DNA of 5,734 bases. Source: a candidate division TA06 bacterium. Lineage in GTDB: Bacteria > Hydrothermota > DG-26 > E44-bin18 > JADFOU01. The notes beneath the pieces were generated by a model. That model searched no databases, was not told the origin of the DNA, and was given only the letters and a program-made list of their open reading frames with translations. Within the stretch, counting starts at the first letter, position 1. Every line of letters begins with the position of its first letter. The DNA is taken from positions 1 to 5,734 of the forward strand of contig JADFOU010000149.1 in NCBI GenBank assembly GCA_022562655.1, in the 5' to 3' direction. Below are positions 1 through 5,214 of the stretch, in pieces. A program made the translations under genes and the position numbers.

Positions 1-1
1 G

Positions 2-895
2 GATACTATATCCAACAGTATAGGATTCTCTCTCTTTCCAAAACTCTCTGTAGGGGATACAACCTATATTGTTTGGCAGGATGATGAAGTCAACCCTGAT
101 GTTCCTGATATCTTTCTCTCTTTCATACCTTTTATGACCCCTGTGAATGTTTCGAGTGATCCCTCTTCTTCATACACTCCGGATGTGGTGAAGGGTGGTA
201 ATGATTGGATCCATGTAGTCTGGACAGATCAAGATTCTATGATCCTTTATAAGCGTTCTCAAGATCCAGGGTCTTGGACTGGTCCAGTTCAAGTTCTATC
301 TGGGGTCCTTGTGGGAGACCAGGTGAATCCTGCAATTGCAGCAAAAGATTCTTTTGTCCATGTGGTGTGGGAGTTTACGGAAAATCTCCCCTCCATCTCT
401 TCAGCGGTTTATTACCGAAGGTCAACGGGATACGGTGGGTCTGGAACTTGGGAGGATACAGTTCGTCTCGCCAACGATGGAAGATCTCCCCTTCTTGAAG
501 TAGATGGTAATGGAACTCTCCATCTAATCTTCAGGGATGTGCCTGGATTGGACTCCATCAATATCGGATACCTCCGTTCAACGGATCAGGGAGCATCTTG
601 GGATACTCTAAACTCCGTCCTGGACTCCGGTGAGGTTTATATAGAGGAGATCTCCCTTGCCGTCATGGATACGATCCTATATGTCGTCTGGAAACAGGGT
701 GAACGCATCCTCTTCGCTTCCTCACCGGATGGAATCAACTGGTCCACCCCAGATACCCTCTCCAACTCTGTCTGGGATAGAAATCCTCTCATCGCTACCG
801 ATGGCAGCGACCTATACACCATATGGACAAGACGAGGGGATGGAGATGTCAGTTACGATCCCTCAACAATTGACTTTCTCTATTACACTCCTTTT
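2..895 (+). repeat. Six sialidase/BNR-like propeller repeats within the protease
   Basis: Six units of about 45-54 residues each carry a hydrophobic strand ending in Trp or Phe. The anchors are W25, W74, W123, F177, W230 and W275 (spacings 49, 49, 54, 53, 45). Each anchor is followed by an acidic turn and an (I/F)-x-Y/F strand such as ILYKRS, VYYRRS, IGYLRS, ILFASS and FLYYTP. Most units start with Pro after Ser or Asn (TPDV, NPAI, SPLL, NPLI). The last unit stops after FLYYTPF and lacks its outer strand. The first visible residues, DTISNS, resemble the outer strand of unit five (DTLSNS). Such a strand could close the last blade, giving a six-bladed propeller of the sialidase type; this closure is inferred. 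More units could lie upstream. Confidence 0.72.
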
Positions 896-2020
896 GATGG
901 GGATCAGGATGGACATGGAACCTGGATGCTTTCCATCATCGCCGGTCTCAGCCAGTTTAATCTCATCGGACCTGCTTTTGGTTCTGACTTCCTCCTTGCC
1001 AAGACGGAGAGAGGAAGTAATTATGAATACCCAATAGAAGAGGATTGGTGGGTGGATGGGCTGGAGTGGGTCACCTCCCAGGGGGCGGAGATTGTCTCAA
1101 GTTCTATCGCCTATACCACCTGGGGCGTTGGCGACTGGTATGATTACTCCGATATGGATGGGAAGACAGCCGTCTCTTCCCGGGCGGCTTCCCTGGCACT
1201 GAAGAAGGGGGTTTTGTTGGTCAATGCGATGAGTAATCCTACAGATAGTATTCTCCCGGAGCAGAGCATCGCCGCCCCCCCCGATGCCTTTGATATACTT
1301 GCAGTCGGAGGGGTCGATAATTTCGGCAACTGGTTCAGTCCAGCAACCCCATCTGTCTGTGTGCCTGCCGCGAACCCATCCTACAGCGCTAAAGGACCTC
1401 CAGCAGATGGAGGTCGAAAAAAGCCGGAACTGGTTGCTCCCTTTGAACAGAGGTTTGCCACTCCTAATACTGAGGATATAAATGAGTATTTTTGCAGTTG
1501 GGGAACCTCCGGGGCAACTGCCCTGGTAGCGGGGCTTGCCGCAGTAGTCAAGAGTGCCCATCCCAGTTGGACTGCTGAGAAATTGCGGGACGTTCTCATG
1601 GCCACAGCAAACAACGCCTCTTCCCCGAATGATACCATTGGCTGGGGAATTCCTGATGCCATTAAGGCCATTGGGGACCCGGACCCAATGGTACCTCCCT
1701 ACGGACAGGATCAACTCCTCGATCCCTACCCCAACCCCTTCCGTCCGAATATCCATATCAGTGGATGTGTCCTACCGTACAGGCTCTTGGACAATGCCCT
1801 CTCCTTCCCCGAGATGAGGATTTATACACTTGCCGGGGAACTGGTGAGAGAGTTTGACATAGAAGGGAAGATGCCGGGGCGTTATGAAACCTCTGCGGAC
1901 GGAGCACCTGTCTGGTATGGGAAGAACGAAGAGGGTAATGAGGTGGCAAGTGGTCTCTACATCTGCGTCCTCTCGACGGGGAGTAGAATAGAACGAAAAA
2001 AGATCGCTGTTGTCAGATAA
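2..2020 (+). CDS. Secreted S8 subtilase-family serine protease with beta-propeller repeats and C-terminal sorting domain (5' partial)
   Basis: The frame is open from the window edge, so the gene begins upstream and the ATG at 134 is internal. Residues here count from base 2 (672 in view). Residues 1-298 are sialidase/BNR-like repeats with Asp boxes STDQGASW (193-200) and SSPDGINW (240-247). The subtilase core follows: DGHGTWMLS with catalytic His305, the VNAMSN block with oxyanion Asn412, GRKKPELVAP (471-480), and GTSGATALVAG with Ser503. The core closes with GWGIPDAIKAIG. From YPNPF (576) to the end is a type A sorting/FlgD-like tail with the usual IYTLAGELV and ASGLYI blocks, which implies export and surface attachment or release. 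The Asp motif is not visible; it should lie upstream, with the propeller inserted between it and His305. The Pro normally four residues after the Ser is Ala. Family assignment is firm. Substrate is unknown, and activity cannot be judged without the Asp motif. Confidence 0.9.
   Translation, partial: DTISNSIGFSLFPKLSVGDTTYIVWQDDEVNPDVPDIFLSFIPFMTPVNVSSDPSSSYTPDVVKGGNDWIHVVWTDQDSMILYKRSQDPGSWTGPVQVLSGVLVGDQVNPAIAAKDSFVHVVWEFTENLPSISSAVYYRRSTGYGGSGTWEDTVRLANDGRSPLLEVDGNGTLHLIFRDVPGLDSINIGYLRSTDQGASWDTLNSVLDSGEVYIEEISLAVMDTILYVVWKQGERILFASSPDGINWSTPDTLSNSVWDRNPLIATDGSDLYTIWTRRGDGDVSYDPSTIDFLYYTPFDGDQDGHGTWMLSIIAGLSQFNLIGPAFGSDFLLAKTERGSNYEYPIEEDWWVDGLEWVTSQGAEIVSSSIAYTTWGVGDWYDYSDMDGKTAVSSRAASLALKKGVLLVNAMSNPTDSILPEQSIAAPPDAFDILAVGGVDNFGNWFSPATPSVCVPAANPSYSAKGPPADGGRKKPELVAPFEQRFATPNTEDINEYFCSWGTSGATALVAGLAAVVKSAHPSWTAEKLRDVLMATANNASSPNDTIGWGIPDAIKAIGDPDPMVPPYGQDQLLDPYPNPFRPNIHISGCVLPYRLLDNALSFPEMRIYTLAGELVREFDIEGKMPGRYETSADGAPVWYGKNEEGNEVASGLYICVLSTGSRIERKKIAVVR
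1727..2017 (+). other. C-terminal sorting/FlgD-like domain of the protease
   Basis: About 97 residues begin at DPYPNPF and end at KKIAVVR. The block order matches the tails called type IX secretion sorting domains or FlgD-like Ig folds: YPNPF start, IYTLAGELV strand, WYGKNEEGNEVASGLYI, and a basic end. In Bacteroidetes such tails direct outer-membrane export and are often cleaved. In related candidate phyla the same tails occur and their exact secretion route is unproven, so the sequence supports export but does not identify the machinery. Confidence 0.75.
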
Positions 2021-2103
2021 AAATTATGGAAATGAGTTGTTGGAAATTGGCAAATCGTAATGGAAATTCGAAGGTGAAAAGCAGTATGACAAATTTCTAA
2101 TTT

Positions 2104-2859
2104 CTATTCACTACTTTCTTTTCTCCTCCCAGCTTCCCTGATCCAAATCTCTCCAAAAGCCCTCATCTGCCTCACCAGAATCTTCCTGAGACGAATTAGT
2201 TCCAAAAGTGCGAGAAAGGTGACGATCATCTCGATTTGCCTCGACGCTCTTTCAAAGAGTTGAAAGAAGGAGAGGCTCCCTTTTTCTCTCAAGAGATTGA
2301 GGATAACATCAATCTTTTCCTCTACCGTGACTGAGATTGGAGAAATTTCATAAACCTCTATCGAATGATTACGTTCCAGAATGGTTTTAAAGGTAGACAA
2401 GAGATCGCCAAGACTCACTTCTCCTTCCTCCATTATTCTATCCTTCTTCTTTTCTTCTCCCTCCAGGAGAGGGGGAGAGTGGGGAAAATAGTTTCGAGCC
2501 GATGTCTCTTTCTCTCGGAGCCACAAAGCCACATCTTTGAATCTTCGATACTCTTCCAACCTCCGCGCCAATTCTATCGCAGGGTCTTCCTCATCTTCAA
2601 TATCAGTATCAAGAGGTGATGGAAGAAGACTTCTCATTTTGATCCGCAGCAAGGTGGCCGCCATTAAAAGAAACTCACTCGACAGTTCTAAATTTAGTCC
2701 GCCTGGGGCGGACAGGAGATGGAGGTAATCCAGATACTCCTTCGTAATTTTTGCAATGGAAATCTGGGTGATTTCTAATTCGTTTTTCTGTACAAGATGG
2801 AGGAGGAGGTCCATAGGACCGGAAAAGATGGGGAGTCGAATCTTATAGGTAGGATCCAT
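2104..2859 (-). CDS. scpA: Segregation and condensation protein A
   Basis: This 251-residue protein is the kleisin subunit of the Smc-ScpA-ScpB condensin, which compacts and separates the chromosome origin regions. The N-terminal block YKIRLPIFSGPMDLLLHLV, then ITQISIAKITKEYLDYL and LSSEFLLMAATLLRIKMRSLLP, is the classic ScpA Smc-neck-binding helical domain. A charged linker (about 85-145) follows. The C-terminal winged helix includes VTVEEKIDVILNLLREKG and the diagnostic TFLALLELIRL near residue 218, which contacts the Smc head. Length is normal for the family. The start at 2859 is preceded by a weak GAGAAAG (2864-2870) four bases away and matches the family N-terminus. The gene converges with the protease (83-nt gap) and diverges from rplM. 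scpB, often its neighbour, is not next to it, so this appears to be a single-gene transcript. Confidence 0.96.
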   Translation of the reverse strand: MDPTYKIRLPIFSGPMDLLLHLVQKNELEITQISIAKITKEYLDYLHLLSAPGGLNLELSSEFLLMAATLLRIKMRSLLPSPLDTDIEDEEDPAIELARRLEEYRRFKDVALWLREKETSARNYFPHSPPLLEGEEKKKDRIMEEGEVSLGDLLSTFKTILERNHSIEVYEISPISVTVEEKIDVILNLLREKGSLSFFQLFERASRQIEMIVTFLALLELIRLRKILVRQMRAFGEIWIREAGRRKESSE

Positions 2860-2876
2860 TTTGCTTTCTCACGAAG

Positions 2877-2905
2877 ATTTTATCCTAAGGGATTCCTTTT
2901 GTCAA
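2877..2905 (-). promoter_or_regulatory. Sigma-70-type promoter of scpA
   Basis: On the minus strand, a perfect -35 TTGACA (2900-2905) is separated by exactly 17 bases from TAAAAT (2877-2882), a 5/6 match to the -10 consensus. A start about seven bases on would fall near 2870, leaving a leader of only about 11 nt before the scpA ATG. The spacer contains a near-palindrome (2887-2898, 10 of 12 bases symmetric) that could be an operator, though this may be chance. Confidence 0.75.
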
Positions 2906-3026
2906 GCCCAAATCCTGCAACCATTAAAAGCGGAAAATTTGAGCATCCCCTTTAAGCTTGAAGTGTAAAAGAGGTTAAGAAAGTGGAACCGAATGATAGG
3001 ACGAAGATACAGGTCAATTTTTAATC

Positions 3027-3055
3027 TTGACAAATGGATATAAATATAATAACAT
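3027..3055 (+). promoter_or_regulatory. Probable promoter of the rplM cluster
   Basis: A perfect TTGACA lies at 3027-3032 in an AT-rich stretch 48 bases before the rplM start. With the usual 17-base spacer the -10 would be TAACAT (3050-3055, 4/6). A perfect TATAAT sits at 3045-3050 but only 12 bases from the -35, too close for normal use unless another -35 serves it. Either choice puts the transcript start just before the rplM Shine-Dalgarno. The -35 is convincing and the exact -10 is uncertain. Confidence 0.6.
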
Positions 3056-3079
3056 AGTATATTTTGAAGGAGTTGAGAG

Positions 3080-3508
3080 ATGAAGACCTTTGTGGCAAAA
3101 AAGGAAAATTTAGAGAAACGATGGTTTTTAGTGGACGCAGAGGGGAAGGTCGTGGGGAGACTCGCCACAAAGCTGGCAACCCTTCTTCGAGGGAAGGGAA
3201 AACCCATCTTCTCTCCCCATTTAGACTGTGGGGATTATATCATCTGCATCAATGCCGAAAAGGTGGTCTTTACGGGGAAGAAACTGGAGCAGAAGCTTTA
3301 TTATCGCCATTCAGGCTATATGGGAGGACAGAAGTCCAGAACAGCCGAGCGACTTCTTCGAGAGAAGCCGAGGGAAGTGATCCGGGAGGCGGTAAAGGGG
3401 ATGCTCCCGAAGAATCATCTTGGAAGAAAACTTTTGAAAAACCTAAAGGTCTATGCTGGTTCCAACCATCCCCATAAGGCTCAAATGCCTCAAAGATTGG
3501 AAATCTAA
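3080..3508 (+). CDS. rplM: 50S ribosomal protein L13
   Basis: L13 is an early-assembling large-subunit protein that binds 23S rRNA. The 142 residues match its usual length of about 142-150. Family blocks in order are KRWFLVDAEGKVVGRLAT near the N-terminus, LRGKGKPIFSPHLDCGDYIICINA, VVFTGKKLEQKLYYRHSGY, then VKGMLPKNHLGRKLLKNLKVY, and the closing GSNHPHKAQMP before the C-terminus. The start at 3080 is fixed by a strong GAAGGAG (3066-3072) seven bases upstream and by the standard MKTF N-terminus. It is the first gene of the rightward cluster and is followed, as in many bacteria, by rpsI, but after an unusually long 191-nt gap. Nothing appears missing. Confidence 0.98.
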   Translation: MKTFVAKKENLEKRWFLVDAEGKVVGRLATKLATLLRGKGKPIFSPHLDCGDYIICINAEKVVFTGKKLEQKLYYRHSGYMGGQKSRTAERLLREKPREVIREAVKGMLPKNHLGRKLLKNLKVYAGSNHPHKAQMPQRLEI

Positions 3509-3528
3509 AACTGAAAAGTCAAAATTGC

Positions 3529-3689
3529 AACCGCAAGATTACACAAGATTAGCACAGATGAAAATCGAAGATCTACTTTTCAGAAAATTGGAATTGAATT
3601 CAAATCCTGTGGTTGTCTGTGAAGTAGGGTTGCACGTAATTAATAAAAAGAAGAGTATTCTTGTGGAAATCTGTGGAATCTCGTGGTTA
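3529..3689 (+). repeat. Imperfect inverted-repeat element in the rplM-rpsI gap
   Basis: The left arm (3529-3559) reads AACCGCAAGATTACAC, then AAGATTAGCACAGAT. The right arm (3669-3689) is ATCTGTGGAATCTCGTGGTT plus A. Reversed, the left arm gives ATCTGTG (7/7 with the right arm) and AATCTTGCGGTT (10/12), with one extra unit of about 11 bases that the right arm lacks. That extra unit is the AAGATTA tandem seen in the left arm. The intervening sequence of about 110 bases encodes nothing I recognise. The right arm touches the rpsI Shine-Dalgarno at 3689. It could be a small non-autonomous mobile repeat or a transcript stem; no transposase or clear target duplication is seen. Confidence 0.5.
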
Positions 3690-3699
3690 GGAGGAGTGG

Positions 3700-4092
3700 A
3701 TGCAAGATCTATATTATGAAGCCACCGGTCGGAGGAAGGAGAGCACAGCCAGGGTGCGGTTGGCCTTTGGCGAGGGGAAGAGGGTCGTCAATGGGAAGCC
3801 CATGGCTCAATATTTTGGACGGGAGAGTCTCATGATGTTGATTGAAAAACCCTTAAAAATGACGGGAACTAGGGACCGATTCGATATTTATGCCAGGGTA
3901 AGGGGGGGTGGCATCTCCGGCCAGGCAGGTGCCGTCCAGTTGGCCCTCGCCAGGGCCCTTCTGGAATTTGACGAAGATTTCCATGCTGAATTCCGAAAAG
4001 CCGGTCTTCTTACGCGAGATTCCAGGCAGCATGAGCGAATGAAATGTGGTCTTGCAAAACGGAGAAAACGGTTCCAGTTCTCGAAACGGTAA
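3700..4092 (+). CDS. rpsI: 30S ribosomal protein S9
   Basis: S9 is a head protein of the small subunit whose basic C-terminal tail reaches the P-site tRNA. The 130 residues are of normal length. They show the YYEATGRRKESTARVRL start block, VNGKPMAQYFGRESL, the glycine-rich ARVRGGGISGQAGAVQLALARAL, and the tail LLTRDSRQHERMKCGLAKRRKRFQFSKR. The terminal FSKR is the invariant end that contacts tRNA. In the usual tail the block reads TRDPR...ERKK; here Ser and Gln-His replace common residues, a mild variation. AGGAGG (3689-3694) lies five bases before the ATG and fixes the start. It follows rplM by 191 nt and precedes rpsB by 188 nt, both longer than usual. Confidence 0.98.
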   Translation: MQDLYYEATGRRKESTARVRLAFGEGKRVVNGKPMAQYFGRESLMMLIEKPLKMTGTRDRFDIYARVRGGGISGQAGAVQLALARALLEFDEDFHAEFRKAGLLTRDSRQHERMKCGLAKRRKRFQFSKR

Positions 4093-4098
4093 AGGCAG

Positions 4099-4126
4099 TA
4101 ATTGGTTAAATAGTTAATTGGTTAAA
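4099..4126 (+). repeat. Direct repeat TAATTGGTTAAA, two copies
   Basis: The 12-base word TAATTGGTTAAA occurs at 4099-4110 and again at 4115-4126, a 16-base period, starting seven bases after the rpsI stop codon. A related inverted version (CCAATCACCATTTAACC, 4253-4269) lies at the other end of the same gap. Confidence 0.7.
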
Positions 4127-4192
4127 CCTGTCCTGACGACAGGTCAGGATTTAACCGTATCCGCCTGCCGAGCCCGTCTTCACTGCCTGACC
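4120..4192 (+). promoter_or_regulatory. Competing RNA hairpins upstream of rpsB
   Basis: Three perfect 7-bp stems share bases. Stem A pairs ACCTGTC (4126-4132) with GACAGGT (4138-4144). Stem B pairs TCCTGAC (4131-4137) with GTCAGGA (4143-4149) and can be extended by an outer stem GGTTAAA (4120-4126) with TTTAACC (4150-4156). Stem C pairs GGTCAGG (4142-4148) with CCTGACC (4186-4192). Stems A, B and C exclude one another. No T-run follows, so this is not a classical terminator. It could be a switching leader for rpsB-tsf or simply repeat-element structure; the pairing is seen and the function is inferred. Confidence 0.45.
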
Positions 4193-4242
4193 CACGGCCA
4201 GAGAGGCGAGATCTCCGTTGCCCAACAGTCAAACCCCCGAGT

Positions 4243-4247
4243 AGGAG
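4243..4247 (+). promoter_or_regulatory. Displaced Shine-Dalgarno-like AGGAG before rpsB
   Basis: This is the only strong anti-16S match upstream of rpsB, but it is 33 bases from the ATG, far outside the normal 5-10. The right inverted-repeat arm (4253-4269) lies between them. It may be chance, or the original site separated by an insertion, or be brought closer by RNA folding. Confidence 0.3.
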
Positions 4248-4280
4248 AATCACCAATCACCATTTAACCGAAGTATAAAA

Positions 4281-5015
4281 ATGGCACTGATTTCCATGAA
4301 AGAGTTGCTTGAGGCAGGAGTTCACTTTGGACATAAGACGGAGAGATGGAATCCCAAGATGAAGAAATTCATTTATGGGGAGAAGAATGGAATTTATATC
4401 ATTGATCTCCAGAAGACCCTCCGAAGATTAAGAGAAGCCTATCTTGCCCTAAGAGAGAAGGTTAGGACGGGAGGTTCGGTCCTCTTTGTCGGAACAAAAA
4501 GACAGGCCAAAGATATCATCCGGATGGAAGGAGAGCGGTGTGGAGCCTACTATGTATCGGAGCGATGGCTTGGAGGGATGCTTACAAATTTTAGAACGAT
4601 TCGTAGAAATGTGAGTCGGATGAAGGATTTGGAAAAGATGCGGGAGGATGGATCCTATCAAACTCTTCCCAAAAAGGAAGTCCTCCGATTGGAAAAGGAG
4701 CATGCGAAATTAGAAAGGCTTCTCAAAGGGATTCGAGAGATGAACGAACTTCCGAGCTTAATCTATGTTGTTGATATTCATAAAGAGCGGATTGCTGTTG
4801 ATGAGGCACGAAAATTAGGAATTCCCCTTGTCGGGCTTGTAGATACAAATTCTAATCCAGACTTTGTTCAGCTTCCTATTCCTGGAAACGATGATGCCAC
4901 TCGATCCATCAAACTGATAACTTCACTTGTTGCAAATGCGGTACTGGAGGGAAAACAGGCTTCGAAAGTAAACGAGGAAGAGGAAAATACTGAAGGACAA
5001 ACACAAAAATCGTAG
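4281..5015 (+). CDS. rpsB: 30S ribosomal protein S2
   Basis: S2 joins late in 30S assembly at the head-body junction near S1. The 244 residues fit the family. They start with the hallmark MALISMKELLEAGVHFGHKTERWNPKM, then FIYGEKNGIYIIDLQKT, VLFVGTKRQAKDII, YYVSERWLGGMLTNFRTI, the central coiled-coil helices (about residues 110-155), LIYVVDIHKERIAVDEARKLGIPLVGLVDTNSNPD, and PIPGNDDATRSIKLI. It ends in an acidic, polar extension typical of variable S2 tails. The ATG at 4281 is chosen because it gives the family N-terminus. Oddly there is no good Shine-Dalgarno next to it, only GAAG seven bases away; an AGGAG lies 33 bases upstream beyond a repeat arm. tsf follows after 199 nt. Confidence 0.98.
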   Translation: MALISMKELLEAGVHFGHKTERWNPKMKKFIYGEKNGIYIIDLQKTLRRLREAYLALREKVRTGGSVLFVGTKRQAKDIIRMEGERCGAYYVSERWLGGMLTNFRTIRRNVSRMKDLEKMREDGSYQTLPKKEVLRLEKEHAKLERLLKGIREMNELPSLIYVVDIHKERIAVDEARKLGIPLVGLVDTNSNPDFVQLPIPGNDDATRSIKLITSLVANAVLEGKQASKVNEEEENTEGQTQKS

Positions 5016-5214
5016 AATCAAATTCCTATCAGAAAAAAACAAAATCTCACATTTTTCCTACCTTGGATAAAAAAGTTCGGCAACAGAATTCTTCGATCAT
5101 ATTTTTTCTTTTCAGTGCTGGTCTTGTGGTTGCAATTTGAAATTGAATCTTATGAGTTAGTGCACAGTTAGATATTTTCTTTTATATGTAATTTGACTCA
5201 TCAGAGGAGAAGTC
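5016..5214 (+). other. Non-coding AT-rich rpsB-tsf gap
   Basis: The 199 bases hold no gene I can support. A sample (5041-5100) is about 33% GC. A small perfect palindrome, CAATTT-G-AAATTG, lies at 5133-5145. No hairpin followed by a T-run and no convincing -35/-10 pair is seen. The tsf Shine-Dalgarno GAGGAG (5204-5209) closes the gap. It shares no obvious sequence with the two preceding gaps. Confidence 0.5.

Larger units (their letters stand above)
4104..4269 (+). repeat. Terminal inverted repeats framing the rpsI-rpsB gap element
   Basis: The left end (4104-4121, GGTTAAATAGTTAATTGG) matches the reverse complement of the right end (4253-4269, GGTTAAATGGTGATTGG) in its first eight and last five bases. 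Between the ends lie a strong hairpin (4120-4156) and a GC-rich block (4161-4240, 53 of 80 bases G or C) unlike the AT-rich flanks. This looks like a short insertion of different composition, possibly a family of dispersed intergenic repeats, with no coding content that I can recognise. Confidence 0.45.

Noticed and set aside
134..136. ATG at 134 as the protease start
   Set aside because: The frame stays open to the window edge with matching propeller repeat sequence before it, and no Shine-Dalgarno precedes it.
1097..1756. A 219-codon open frame antisense to the protease core
   Set aside because: The sense strand encodes clear subtilase motifs through the same region, and the antisense product shows no recognisable domain.
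2021..2103. Bidirectional terminator between the convergent protease and scpA genes
   Set aside because: Only a weak 6-bp GAAATT/AATTTC pairing with a long loop is present, without a GC stem or a T-run.
3045..3050. Perfect TATAAT as the rplM -10 box
   Set aside because: It is only 12 bases from the TTGACA, too close for normal promoter geometry, and no other good -35 fits it. It is kept only as an alternative.
3453..3719. An 88-codon open frame overlapping the end of rplM, the whole gap and the start of rpsI
   Set aside because: It begins inside rplM in another frame, has no ribosome site, and its product matches no family I recognise. The open frame across the gap is most likely chance.
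4126..4149. Intrinsic terminator after rpsI
   Set aside because: The hairpin is strong, but the bases after it (GGATTTAACC) contain no T-run.
5170..5214. Hammerhead ribozyme on the minus strand (CTGATGAG followed later by GAAA)
   Set aside because: The core words occur, but there is no stem II between them and no paired stems I or III, so chance is the better explanation.
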